Assembly (NCBI GenBank): GCA_029219245.1
Contig: JAQXTA010000033.1
Location: forward strand, 1-33,032
DNA from: Lachnospiraceae bacterium
Lineage (GTDB): Bacteria; Bacillota; Clostridia; Lachnospirales; Lachnospiraceae
Reading direction: 5' to 3'
DNA length: 33,032 bases
Of this stretch, positions 7,173-15,643 are shown one piece after another (position 1 is the stretch's first letter; every line of letters starts with the position of its first letter). A program made the translations under genes and the position numbers. The notes under the pieces are model-generated. The model was not told where the DNA came from and did no database searches. It saw nothing but the letters and a program-made list of their open reading frames with translations.

Positions 7173-7943
7173 CTAGACAAACATCCCGATTATGACTCGT
7201 TCTTTCCCTTTTCTGGTTTCCCCTGCCGCTTTGTAAAATATAAATTTGCCATACCCTCTGACCGTAACCGCATCTCCTTTTTTCAACGGATAACTATTAT
7301 TTTCCATCGTCATACCATTTACAAAAACTCTGCCGTTCCGGAACAGTTCAAGGCTCTGGCTTCTGGAAATATTATAAAGCTTTGCTATCACACCGTCAAT
7401 CCGCGCCGAGGCAACAGTCACAGACACTTCCTTCGGTTCCGCTTCTTCTATCTCCTCTGTTGTCTGCGCAATACGGCACTTTATGGTAGTATGTTTAACC
7501 TGTCCGAGATTTTCCAGTATAAAGGGTGCAATACTTTCCTGACAAAAAAGAATGGCTCCCGGCTCTTTCAAAAAGATATCTCCAATCGTATTACGCTCAA
7601 TGCCCAGATTCATAACCGCTCCCAGAAAATCCCTGTGGGTAAATTTATCCGCAAATTTCGGCGTTACCGGCATCAGTTCCATACAGACAATTGGATATTC
7701 TTCTTCATACCCAAGATTTTCTACACTGCCGAAGCGAATCATCTTCCGTTCACAGACCGGAGATCCGCCTTCCATCCCAAAGCCTGCATATGCCACTTCT
7801 TTTTCCACTTCATAGAAAACCTGCTGTTCCGATAAACTAAGGAAAGGGGTATATGTGTATATACCCCTGTTATATGACTTCTCCGCCAGCTCTAACAGCC
7901 GCTTTTTTAATTGTAATAATTCCTTCTCACTTGTTCCTGCCAT
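7173..7943 (-). CDS. ylmH: YlmH-type S4-domain RNA-binding protein
   Basis: A 256-residue YlmH-family protein. An N-terminal alpha/beta region of about 170 residues, with the family's FLS..E…Y motif (YTYTPFLSLSEQQVF), precedes a C-terminal S4 domain (about 180-250) with the typical RSQSLELFRNGRVFVNG. YlmH binds rRNA or tRNA-containing ribosomal subunits, and in Bacillus it is linked to ribosome-associated quality control and cell division. I chose ATG 7943 because GGAGG stands four bases away. The earlier in-frame ATG lies inside the upstream gene without a ribosome site. It overlaps the upstream permease stop by 17 bases. Its usual neighbours in the division cluster are absent here, so its genomic setting is unusual. 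Confidence 0.88.
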   Translation of the reverse strand: MAGTSEKELLQLKKRLLELAEKSYNRGIYTYTPFLSLSEQQVFYEVEKEVAYAGFGMEGGSPVCERKMIRFGSVENLGYEEEYPIVCMELMPVTPKFADKFTHRDFLGAVMNLGIERNTIGDIFLKEPGAILFCQESIAPFILENLGQVKHTTIKCRIAQTTEEIEEAEPKEVSVTVASARIDGVIAKLYNISRSQSLELFRNGRVFVNGMTMENNSYPLKKGDAVTVRGYGKFIFYKAAGETRKGKERVIIGMFV

Positions 7944-9990
7944 AGTTCCTCCGTAAAACAGAATGTCCGATGCTAAATAACACGAGTCCCACACCAAGCA
8001 GTATCAGGCTGTCGGAAAGTTTCAGTTCTTCATAGAATACCGGAAATACCTTTCCAAGCTGCTCCGGAAAATAACTGATGATTACACTGAGTCCGTTGTT
8101 TACAAAATGCATCAGCATCGCCGGATAAATACTGCCTGTCACATAAACAGTATAACATAAAACAATACCAAGCAGACCAGTCGGAAGGAACTTTACCAAA
8201 CTCATATGATATGCGCCGAACAAAACTCCTACTGCAAGGATTGCCGAAGTAATCCGGTATTTCTTTTTCATCGTCTGAAATACTATACCGCGGAACAACA
8301 TTTCCTCGCAAATCGCCGGTGTTACCGCGATCACAAAAAACGCTTCCAGGAAACTGCCGTCCATCAGTTCGGCAAAGGCAGTCATAATGTTTCCCGCACT
8401 TTGCGGAAAGAGCTTTATCATTCCGGTTGAGAGCACCAGATTGATACAGAACATACCCAGTATGATAAAAAGTCCCCCTACAAAACCGGAAGCTTTGGTT
8501 TGCTGAAAAGCATAGGTCTGCCGAATATCTTTTCTAGTGTACCATATAATCAAAAGCGGTACGAGCAAAAGAATCATCTGTGTTCCGAAGACTCCTTTCA
8601 ACCCAAATTTTATCTGCAGCATACTGCCTGCATATAGTACCAGCATCATCGTAAGCGCAAGCACAAACCAAACATCCGAAAGCTCCGGCAAGCCGCCTTT
8701 TTTCAGATTGCTCCGTTTTTCAAAAAGCTGTATGCCTGCTTTGCCTTCCCCAAATAAGACTGCTTCGCTGTCATAAATTTTACTCAAGAATAAAATGGCA
8801 AATACCGCATATGCCACATTGCTGATTAACACGACTGCAATGGCGGTATAGTCCACTTTGAAAACCAGCATATTTTTGATGAGCAGACAAATATTTGCCA
8901 CAGGTATCATCGCCATCGTCCGGTTTAATTCAACATTCGGAATAAAACCGATATAGCCTACAAACATTACCACCAGCATGAGTGGTGTAACATAGTTATT
9001 TGCCTCTTTATAGCTTTTCGCAAATGCTGTAACGCACATTGTTACTGCACTGATAAATAAAGAAAAAGCAAAAACCGTCAGAATACATACCAAAAGTGCC
9101 GGAACAAACTGCATCATGTCAAACACCTGTGCATCGGACTGTAAATCCATAATCTGATACATATAAAAAGCAATGCCGCCCATGGATACAATATTGAGCA
9201 GTGCTGAAATAATCCCAATCATTGCCACTGTAAAGAACTTGGATACAATCAGTTGTCTGTTGGTTACCGGAAGGGTTAAAATCGTTTCCAGAGTACCCCG
9301 TTCCCGCTCTCCGGCTGTAGTATCGATTGCCGGATACATGGTTCCCATTAACAGGCTGACAATCAGCATAAACGGAAGAATGGAACCCATGATGCTTCCA
9401 AGTGACTGTTCATTGCTTGCAATATCCTCTTCTTCATAGACAATCGGCTCTAAAATCTCATGTACATCCAAACCTGCTTCTGTGATTTTTTCTTTCGTTA
9501 GTTCCTCTTTGTATTCATCGAAAATATCCATGACAATATTTCTCGCATAGGATGAATTATTTTCGGAAGAGAGGTAATAAACATCATACTGCAGCTTTCC
9601 GTCCTGCAGCTTCCCGGAGATATAGGCATCAATTTCTTCTGCGTTCAGAGCTTCTTCATAATCGGTAATACTGTCTGCATCGACCAGAATCAGTTCATAT
9701 TCTGTTTCCTTCCCATCTGTCGTTTCCTCATCTGTCGTTTCCTCATCTGCGTGTTCCTTTGCTTCCTCCATTTTTTGTAAAAAGGCTCCATTATCCTCCG
9801 CCTCTATCGCAATACGGTAGGTCTGTTTATCCATGCTGGAAGAAATCATGGAAACCAACTGCATAACGCCGATAAAAATCAAAGGATACAATATCACCGG
9901 AATCACTAACATCATAATAACGGTTTTCCTATCGCGAAACACATCTAAAAATTCCTTTTTGACTAACGTCTTAATTACCTTAGTGTTCAT
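7927..9990 (-). CDS. ABC-2 permease fused to a CPBP intramembrane metalloprotease
   Basis: A 687-residue fusion. Residues 1 to about 420 are an ABC-2/NatB-type permease: a first TM segment, a large extracellular acidic domain (about 60-200), then a block of TM segments beginning with the GERERGTLETILTLP motif. Residues about 500-680 form a CPBP (CAAX/Abi) membrane protease with EEMLFRG (Glu562/563), His595 and HFVNN (His628, Asn632) intact. NatB-like exporters carrying a CPBP half are known in Firmicutes. ATG 9990 is favoured because it overlaps the end of the ATPase gene. The substrate is unknown; sodium, antibiotics or peptides are possible. The acidic repeat EETTDEETTDGKE at about 85-97 comes from a short DNA duplication. 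Confidence 0.88.
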   Translation of the reverse strand: MNTKVIKTLVKKEFLDVFRDRKTVIMMLVIPVILYPLIFIGVMQLVSMISSSMDKQTYRIAIEAEDNGAFLQKMEEAKEHADEETTDEETTDGKETEYELILVDADSITDYEEALNAEEIDAYISGKLQDGKLQYDVYYLSSENNSSYARNIVMDIFDEYKEELTKEKITEAGLDVHEILEPIVYEEEDIASNEQSLGSIMGSILPFMLIVSLLMGTMYPAIDTTAGERERGTLETILTLPVTNRQLIVSKFFTVAMIGIISALLNIVSMGGIAFYMYQIMDLQSDAQVFDMMQFVPALLVCILTVFAFSLFISAVTMCVTAFAKSYKEANNYVTPLMLVVMFVGYIGFIPNVELNRTMAMIPVANICLLIKNMLVFKVDYTAIAVVLISNVAYAVFAILFLSKIYDSEAVLFGEGKAGIQLFEKRSNLKKGGLPELSDVWFVLALTMMLVLYAGSMLQIKFGLKGVFGTQMILLLVPLLIIWYTRKDIRQTYAFQQTKASGFVGGLFIILGMFCINLVLSTGMIKLFPQSAGNIMTAFAELMDGSFLEAFFVIAVTPAICEEMLFRGIVFQTMKKKYRITSAILAVGVLFGAYHMSLVKFLPTGLLGIVLCYTVYVTGSIYPAMLMHFVNNGLSVIISYFPEQLGKVFPVFYEELKLSDSLILLGVGLVLFSIGHSVLRRNYGRNK

Positions 9991-10747
9991 CCTCAATTCC
10001 CTCTCTTTCAATCAGCTCTGCAAAGACCTCTCTGAGATTGTCTTTTCCGGTCTGCTGCTTTAATGCTTCCGGTGTGCCTTCGCTGATGATTTTTCCCTGA
10101 TGAATCATCACGATTCTGTCACACAAGTATTCTGCTTCTTCCATATAATGTGTGGAATAGAGAATGGTCTTTCCTTTCTCCCGTTCCTTTTTCATAAATT
10201 CTATAATCGCTGCACTACTGAGGATATCCAGTCCCAATGTGGGTTCATCAAAAATGTAAATCTCAGGGTTATGTATCAGGCAACGTGCAATGGAAGCACG
10301 CTGTGTCTGTCCGGTGGAAAGTTTTTCGATACGGTTATCAATAAAGCTTTCCATGGAAAGGACCTCACAGATTTCTTCGATTTTATTTCCGGTTTCCTCC
10401 TCACTCATGCCATAGAGAACACCTAACATCTGCAGCAATTCTCTGCTGGAAAGCCTTCCGTATAATTTGGTATTATTGGACAGATAGCCAATATGCCTTT
10501 TTATTTCAATGTCATCTGATATTTCCTCTTCCCCAATACGGATTCCCACGGTACCGCTTGTCGGTTTCATCAGCTTGGAAAGCATACGAAGCAATGTTGT
10601 TTTGCCTGCTCCGTTTGGACCTAAAATACCAACAATTTCTCCTTCTTTAACCGTCAGGGAAATATCATTTACTGCATTGATTTCGACTTTTCTATTTTTC
10701 TTTTCGTTTTTGATAAATGTCTTTACAAGATGTTGTGCAATAATCAA
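9980..10747 (-). CDS. NatA-type ABC exporter ATPase (TTG start)
   Basis: A 255-residue ABC ATPase with Walker A (GPNGAGKTT), the signature region LSTGQTQ, Walker B (IYIFDEPTLGLD) and switch His (STHYMEEAEYL). It should drive the ABC-2/CPBP permease encoded immediately downstream, whose ATG lies inside this gene's last codons. The start codon is TTG at 10745-10747, with GGGAGG eight bases upstream and no alternative ATG before the conserved IIAQHLVKTF start. A TTG start this close to a strong ribosome site suggests deliberately limited translation. The order ATPase, permease-protease, ylmH, CmpB-like suggests one transcript. Confidence 0.87.
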   Translation of the reverse strand: MIIAQHLVKTFIKNEKKNRKVEINAVNDISLTVKEGEIVGILGPNGAGKTTLLRMLSKLMKPTSGTVGIRIGEEEISDDIEIKRHIGYLSNNTKLYGRLSSRELLQMLGVLYGMSEEETGNKIEEICEVLSMESFIDNRIEKLSTGQTQRASIARCLIHNPEIYIFDEPTLGLDILSSAAIIEFMKKEREKGKTILYSTHYMEEAEYLCDRIVMIHQGKIISEGTPEALKQQTGKDNLREVFAELIEREGIEDEH

Positions 10748-10784
10748 TTCCTTTTTCCTCCCTTTTATTCATATGTTTACTGTC

Positions 10785-10813
10785 AGTATAATACTGTCTT
10801 CTTTATTTGTCAA
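10785..10813 (-). promoter_or_regulatory. Promoter of the natA-type operon
   Basis: TTGACA (10808-10813), a 17-base spacer and TATACT (10785-10790) lie about 37 bases ahead of the TTG start. Confidence 0.8.
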
Positions 10814-10884
10814 ATATATTTTACATTTATATTCTTTTTTTGTCGTATGTTATTTTCAAATGACAAATGCAAAGGTTATAGCTA

Positions 10885-10923
10885 ATAGAAAAAAAGAGAC
10901 ACACAAAGCTTTTACTTTATGTG
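10885..10923 (-). terminator. Terminator after the G3E GTPase genes
   Basis: CACATAAAG pairs with CTTTGTGTG (one G-T pair) on the minus strand, followed shortly by a TTTTTTT run. It lies just downstream of the stop at 10956. Confidence 0.7.
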
Positions 10924-10955
10924 CCCCATTCTTCTCAGAACTCTTTTTTATATTA

Positions 10956-11885
10956 CTACATAAAACTAATAACTTCTTCCTTCGGCTTATTGGTCTGTTC
11001 CACTCTGACTGCATGAAGAACAGGACCTTCCCCGTTATAATCCGCAAAATATTCCTTGGAAACCGTTGCCGTTACCTTTACCCACTGTTTGTTGGTTAAG
11101 GTATCCGTTTTATCGTACTCACAGGCAAACCCTAAAAATGCCATATCCTCCGCACAACATGTCATCGCCATTCTGCCCGGCACAAAATATCCTTTCGGAA
11201 AGTTCTCCGGTATCAGTACCATAGCTACGAATTGTATCGTCTTGCCTTCATACCGTTCTATATGGTCTAAAGAATCCAGATACCAGATACCGTAGCCTGT
11301 ATTATCCAGCTCCAGAATCGGTGCGGAAAGGTCATAGGGAAGCTCTTCTTCCATCATTTCATTGATTTCCCCATTTGCATCTTCAAAAATAATCTCTGCT
11401 TTCTGGTTAATGGCTTTGATGTTTCTTTTATAGGAGCTTAAATCCTTGATACCGTCGCAGCGATTAAAAATAATCATTTCTGATTTCCGTATCATTTCGG
11501 CAAGTAAGGACTTCATATTGGTAAAATACATTGGAAACGTGGAGGCATCAATGGTGGTAATCTGCTGCTCAATTTTCCAGTGCCAGGGCAGCTTCATATT
11601 TTTGTAATTCCACATGCCATTATATTCGATGATAATACGCTCCGGTTTATATTTCTTTTCCAGTTCCATTAAGTGTGTCGTATTAAAATCTGCTTCTTCC
11701 TCAATGAGTTCCAGAATCGTATTACTTTTTTTCAAAAGTGCATCATCATATTCAATTTCACCCTCTTCACACAGAAGCAAAAGTGTCTTGCCCCTTGTCT
11801 GAAAATACGGTTGTGCCAGTGTATACGTTATAAATTCTGTTTTACCGCTTTCTAAGAATCCATTAATGACAAATACCGGTTTCAT
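10956..11885 (-). CDS. G3E (CobW-like) GTPase fused to a YcgQ/DUF1980-like domain
   Basis: A 309-residue protein. Residues 1-200 are a CobW/G3E P-loop GTPase with GFLESGKT (9-16) and an NRCD-type guanine motif, but without the CxCC metal-transfer motif of classical members. Residues about 214-309 resemble the C-terminal domain of TIGR03943/YcgQ (DUF1980) proteins: a strand IQFVAMVL, FPKGYFVPGRMAMTCC with Cys243-Cys244, then QWVKVTATV and an E…KP tail. YcgQ proteins pair with YcgR permeases in zinc-responsive loci, so the fusion joins a metallochaperone GTPase to a domain normally carried by a membrane partner. It follows the His-rich CobW gene by 34 bases. The domain match is by eye. Confidence 0.75.
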   Translation of the reverse strand: MKPVFVINGFLESGKTEFITYTLAQPYFQTRGKTLLLLCEEGEIEYDDALLKKSNTILELIEEEADFNTTHLMELEKKYKPERIIIEYNGMWNYKNMKLPWHWKIEQQITTIDASTFPMYFTNMKSLLAEMIRKSEMIIFNRCDGIKDLSSYKRNIKAINQKAEIIFEDANGEINEMMEEELPYDLSAPILELDNTGYGIWYLDSLDHIERYEGKTIQFVAMVLIPENFPKGYFVPGRMAMTCCAEDMAFLGFACEYDKTDTLTNKQWVKVTATVSKEYFADYNGEGPVLHAVRVEQTNKPKEEVISFM

Positions 11886-11919
11886 TTTCTCATCACTCCG
11901 TCCACTTATTTACTTCTAT

Positions 11920-13065
11920 CTATTTCTGGAATAAAGCTGCCAGTTTCTCTTCATTTAACTTGGAACCAATTACACAGATTTTACCGGTTACTTCAGGCTT
12001 GCCTGTACGAATATCACTTTCACCCGGAACATAATCGAAGTATACCCAGCTTCCGTCTCCTGCCGGAACCATTCCCTTAGCACGCAGAACAAGCCCGTAT
12101 TCTTCTTTCTCCAGTTCTTGAAGCTTCTGCGCAATTTCACTCTGGGTAAAGGAAGCCGGTGTTTCCATTCCCCAGCTCGTAAATACTTCATCTGCATGAT
12201 GATGCTCGTGCCCTTCGTGGTCATGTTTATGGCAGCCACAAGTACATTCCGGTCCATGGTCATGATGATGTTCATGGTCATGCTCGTGATCGTGGTCGTG
12301 ATGATGCTCATGGTCATGCTCGTGATCGTGGTCGTGATGATGCTCATGGTCATGCTCATGTTCGTGGTCGTGATGATGCTCATGGTCATGCTCGTGATCG
12401 TGGTCGTGATGGTGCTCATGCTCATCATGGTGTGCCATGACTTCCTTCATCAACTCAGCTTCCAAATCCTTAGCCCCTTCGATTGTATTCAGAATATCCT
12501 GACCTTCCAATAAATCCCATGGTGTTGTGATAATAGTCGCTTTTGCATTGTGTTCTCTTATCATAGCAACACAAGCTGCAATCTTTTCTTCACTCAGTTT
12601 ATCAGTTCTGCTTAATATGATAGTTCCTGCGTGTTCAATCTGATTGATAAAGAACTCGCCGAAATTCTTGATATACATTTTACATTTGCTGGCATCCACT
12701 ACCGCAACGGCACTGTTTAAAATGACATCCTCATTTTCCATGGCTCCCTGCACTGCTTTCATAACATCGGAAAGTTTGCCGACACCGGATGGCTCAATCA
12801 AAATTCTCTCCGGCGAATAGGTGGACAATACCTCTTTTAAAGAAGTCCCGAAATCTCCTACCAGAGAACAGCAGATACAGCCGGAATTCATTTCCTTGAT
12901 TTCAATTCCTGCTTCTTTTAAGAAACCGCCATCAATACCGATTTCTCCGAATTCGTTTTCTATCAGAACAACCTTAGTATCCGCTAATGCTTCTTTCAAC
13001 AATTTTTTAATCAGGGTTGTCTTTCCTGCACCCAGAAAACCGGATACAATATCAATTTTTGTCAT
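11920..13065 (-). CDS. CobW-family GTPase with His-rich metal-binding tail
   Basis: A 381-residue G3E GTPase, the COG0523 group implicated in delivery of zinc or cobalt to client proteins. The P-loop GFLGAGKTT is at 9-17, GCICC (Cys63, Cys65, Cys66) forms the CxCC metal site, EPSG and SRTDK provide the remaining nucleotide contacts. After residue about 213 comes a His/Asp/Glu stretch with four 12-residue repeats of the HHHDHDHEHDHE type, then CTCGCHKH. This should buffer several metal ions. The C-terminal CobW_C domain (about 290-381) is intact. A promoter-like element precedes it at 13128-13156. I see no clear Zur operator, so zinc control is only inferred from the family. Confidence 0.9.
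   Translation of the reverse strand: MTKIDIVSGFLGAGKTTLIKKLLKEALADTKVVLIENEFGEIGIDGGFLKEAGIEIKEMNSGCICCSLVGDFGTSLKEVLSTYSPERILIEPSGVGKLSDVMKAVQGAMENEDVILNSAVAVVDASKCKMYIKNFGEFFINQIEHAGTIILSRTDKLSEEKIAACVAMIREHNAKATIITTPWDLLEGQDILNTIEGAKDLEAELMKEVMAHHDEHEHHHDHDHEHDHEHHHDHEHEHDHEHHHDHDHEHDHEHHHDHDHEHDHEHHHDHGPECTCGCHKHDHEGHEHHHADEVFTSWGMETPASFTQSEIAQKLQELEKEEYGLVLRAKGMVPAGDGSWVYFDYVPGESDIRTGKPEVTGKICVIGSKLNEEKLAALFQK
12262..12427. repeat. 36-bp tandem repeat coding for the His-rich tail
   Basis: About four copies of a 36-bp unit (GTGATGATGCTCATGGTCAT…), each coding for HHHDHDHEHDHE on the minus strand. The third unit from the 3' side carries small changes giving HEHEHDHE. Copy number could vary by slippage, changing metal capacity without shifting the frame. 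It is coding, with no spacers, so it is not a CRISPR array. Confidence 0.88.
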
Positions 13066-13127
13066 GTTATCGCCTTACCTTTCTATCTAACTTACTGTGC
13101 GCCTCATACTATAACAGCACATCCTTT

Positions 13128-13156
13128 ATTTTGCTCCTGTTTTTTCATTCTGTCAA
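13128..13156 (-). promoter_or_regulatory. Possible promoter of the GTPase pair
   Basis: TTGACA (13151-13156), a 17-base spacer and CAAAAT (13128-13133, four of six consensus bases) lie on the minus strand about 60 bases ahead of the CobW ATG. Confidence 0.5.
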
Positions 13157-13236
13157 CTCACAGCTTACGCAGATTCCACTATAAATTCTGTCTGCTCCGG
13201 TTTCCGCTTACTTCAGGTTCCGTTTACTTCCGATTT

Positions 13237-14034
13237 TTACTCCAGATTCAATTTTTTCTCCATGACATACCATGTCAGCAGATAAAAAATAACACAATAA
13301 ATCAGATTGGAGATTAAATCAAATGCCCAGCTTACACCAAAGCTGATTCCGGTATATGTGGGCATCGTTTGATCTGCAATCATTGCCAGAACGACGTAAT
13401 ACATAATGTTAAATAGATTCTGAACAAAATATATCCCATAATAAAAACCAAAGGATGCCAGTACTTTGTGATTTGAGGATAGCTGTCCCAGCGAAATACA
13501 AGCACCAAATTTCAATATCTTTGCAAGCAATGCAACCATTCCCGCAATTAATGTCATAAAAACATCAAAACCGCCAATACCATCAAAATCATTGACAAGC
13601 TCCGCATAATAATGGAATCCGTCCACCATGTTTTTCATAAATTCCCACTGTGTGGAAAGCAGAAAAACAATGGATAAATAAACGATTAAAATATTAATCA
13701 CTACCCATGCAGCACTGATTAACGTTTTGGAAATAATAATATGATGCTTATCTACCGGAAGCGTATGTAACAAATACCCTTCATCTCCATAGGTTGATTT
13801 ATAGGCACGATAGATTAGAAAAATCATCGTTCCTATCGAAACCACAATCATACTGAGAATATATGCCATGATAACAAAAGTTCCGGTCAGCATAACAAGT
13901 GCATTGTCCGAATCAAAAAAGGACAATTGTACTGTTGCGTAAGCAAACAAAGACATCACTATAATAAACAAATTCATGGGAAGAAGGAATTTCCAGGTTG
14001 CTTTCCATTCGTATTTCATCAATTTCCCTAACAT
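13237..14034 (-). CDS. ABC-2 type transporter permease
   Basis: A 265-residue integral membrane protein with six hydrophobic segments, starting MLGKLMKYEWKATWKF, the typical beginning of ABC-2 permeases that pair with YtrB/CcmA-type ATPases. It overlaps the end of the ATPase gene by seven bases and so is translated with it. Exporters of this size are often involved in bacitracin-like stress, cell-envelope or acetoin-related functions. No neighbouring GntR regulator of the YtrA kind is present to decide. The substrate is unknown. Confidence 0.85.
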   Translation of the reverse strand: MLGKLMKYEWKATWKFLLPMNLFIIVMSLFAYATVQLSFFDSDNALVMLTGTFVIMAYILSMIVVSIGTMIFLIYRAYKSTYGDEGYLLHTLPVDKHHIIISKTLISAAWVVINILIVYLSIVFLLSTQWEFMKNMVDGFHYYAELVNDFDGIGGFDVFMTLIAGMVALLAKILKFGACISLGQLSSNHKVLASFGFYYGIYFVQNLFNIMYYVVLAMIADQTMPTYTGISFGVSWAFDLISNLIYCVIFYLLTWYVMEKKLNLE

Positions 14035-14726
14035 GCAAATACCTCCCGGAAGAAACGGTCTATGGATTTTCCTTCCCTCTGTCTGATCTGTTCTGCCGGT
14101 GCCTGCAAAATGATGTTTCCGTATTTAATGAAAACAACTTCATCCAGAATGCTTTCTACATCTGAAATCAGATGCGTTGAAAATAAAATAGATGCATTTC
14201 TGTTATAATTGCTGACAATCGTATGTAAGATATAATCTCTGGAAGCCGGGTCCACACCGGCAATCGGTTCATCCAGAACATACAAATCCGCATCTCTGCT
14301 CATAACCAGAATCAACTGCACCTTCTCTTTGGTTCCCTTGGAAAGATTTTTCAGCCTTTCATTGGGTGGAATCTGTAAGCGGTGCAGCATATCAAAGGCT
14401 CTTTCCATCCTGAAATCCGGATAAAAATCCTGAAAATACTGTACCATTTCGATAACCTTCATGCCCGGATTCAGATACGTTCTTTCCGGCAGATAAGAAA
14501 TTCTGTATTTGGTTTCAATTCCCGGTCTGGCTCCGCCGATTAGGATTTCTCCGGCTGTCGGTTTCAAAAGTCCATTCATGATTTTAATCAAAGTTGTTTT
14601 GCCACTTCCGTTTGGTCCAAGCAAACCTATGATTTTTCCCCGTTCCAGATTTAAAAAAATCTGATTCAGTGCTACTTTTCCACCATAAGTTTTCGTTAGT
14701 CCCATACACTGTACTATCGGTATCAT
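14028..14726 (-). CDS. ABC transporter ATPase (YtrB/CcmA type)
   Basis: A 232-residue ABC ATPase with Walker A (GPNGSGKTT), a diverged signature LSKGTKEK in place of LSGGQ, Walker B (LYVLDEPIAGVD) and switch His (STHLISDVE). The LSKG signature is typical of the CcmA/YtrB exporter group. ATG 14726 is chosen because GGAGGAG lies four bases before it. An ATG four codons earlier overlaps that ribosome site. It is 31 bases downstream of the epimerase gene and overlaps its permease partner. Confidence 0.88.
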   Translation of the reverse strand: MIPIVQCMGLTKTYGGKVALNQIFLNLERGKIIGLLGPNGSGKTTLIKIMNGLLKPTAGEILIGGARPGIETKYRISYLPERTYLNPGMKVIEMVQYFQDFYPDFRMERAFDMLHRLQIPPNERLKNLSKGTKEKVQLILVMSRDADLYVLDEPIAGVDPASRDYILHTIVSNYNRNASILFSTHLISDVESILDEVVFIKYGNIILQAPAEQIRQREGKSIDRFFREVFAC

Positions 14727-14757
14727 TTTCTCCTCCATTCCAAAGCATCAATGCTTC

Positions 14758-15630
14758 CTATACGGTAATCTGATAGGAGGCATCAAAGCTGCACCCCGCA
14801 GCAAGCTTCTGTCCCCATTTTCTCTCTTCCCATGTACCGTTGAAATCTGTCGCATCGCATCTTCCATACCAGGGTTCAATACAAACAAAAGGAGCTTTTT
14901 TGCCAGGCGGTGACCAGATACCGAATAAGGGTGCCTCAAAACTTACCGTCAAATAGGGCTGTCCATCCGGCTTCACAAGAGCTACCTTATGTGCCTGGTT
15001 ATTCTCAATGACAAGTGCATCGTCCGCAAATAAGGACTCCGTAATTGGAAGATAGCCGTTCTGTAAAGAATACGTTACCGTTTCTTCGCTCATAAGACCA
15101 TTCCGAAGTATTCCGGATACCACTTTCTTATCTGCATCCAACCAGATTCGATAATCCGTCTGTTTCGTTCCTTCCTCAATCGGACACCGAAAAGCCGGAT
15201 GTCCACCAATCGAAAAATACATTTCCCGCTCAGACGGATTGCTTACTCTCCATTTCATGACAACCGTACTGTCTTTCAATTCATAACCAATTTCCAGCAC
15301 AAAATCATAGGGATACTTCTGAAGTGTTTCTTCACTTGATTCCAGGACAAACCATACCTCCTGATTTGTCTGACTTTTTAAAGTAAACTCCATATCTCTT
15401 GCAAAACCATGCTGCCCCATTGCATATTGCTTATCTCCAAGGCAGTATTTCCCATCCCTCAGACCTCCTACAATCGGGAACAATACCGGTGAAGTACGTT
15501 TCCAGTAAGCAGGATTTGCATCCCACATGTATTCGGTGTCATCTGATTTCTTTTTTAAAGACTTTAATTCAGCACCCAGGCTGTCCACCTGTATCATAAT
15601 CTGCTCATTTCCAATTTGAAATAATGCCAT
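14758..15630 (-). CDS. Aldose 1-epimerase family protein (LacX type)
   Basis: A 290-residue galactose-mutarotase-fold protein that would interconvert the anomers of an aldose or a phosphorylated sugar. Conserved family signatures are present: SPVLFPIVGGLRDGKY, GQHGFARDMEF (His in the active site) and SIGGHPAFRCP (second His), with ICIEP-like FVCIEPWYG near the end. ATG 15630 has AAGGGAG at a good distance. The longer frame starting 21 bases earlier has no such site. It lies 13 bases after the upstream unknown gene, in the same direction as four neighbours, so it is probably part of a mixed operon. The true sugar is not known. Confidence 0.85.
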   Translation of the reverse strand: MALFQIGNEQIMIQVDSLGAELKSLKKKSDDTEYMWDANPAYWKRTSPVLFPIVGGLRDGKYCLGDKQYAMGQHGFARDMEFTLKSQTNQEVWFVLESSEETLQKYPYDFVLEIGYELKDSTVVMKWRVSNPSEREMYFSIGGHPAFRCPIEEGTKQTDYRIWLDADKKVVSGILRNGLMSEETVTYSLQNGYLPITESLFADDALVIENNQAHKVALVKPDGQPYLTVSFEAPLFGIWSPPGKKAPFVCIEPWYGRCDATDFNGTWEERKWGQKLAAGCSFDASYQITV

Positions 15631-15643
15631 AGTTTCTCCCTTC

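Noticed and set aside
7128..7835. 235-codon plus-strand frame
   Set aside because: Antisense to ylmH. It is Phe/His/Arg-rich in the way complement frames are, and the minus-strand gene has recognised S4 and YlmH motifs.
12262..12427. CRISPR array
   Set aside because: The repeat units are contiguous with no unique spacers, and they code for the CobW His-rich tail in frame.
12118..12513. Met/Val-rich plus-strand frame
   Set aside because: It is the complement of the His-rich tandem repeat. The low-complexity composition explains its length.
13078..13236. Zur box or metal riboswitch before the CobW gene
   Set aside because: I could find no AT-rich dyad resembling a Firmicute Zur operator and no riboswitch fold. 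Only a moderate promoter and a short TTCCG-TTACTTC direct repeat are present.
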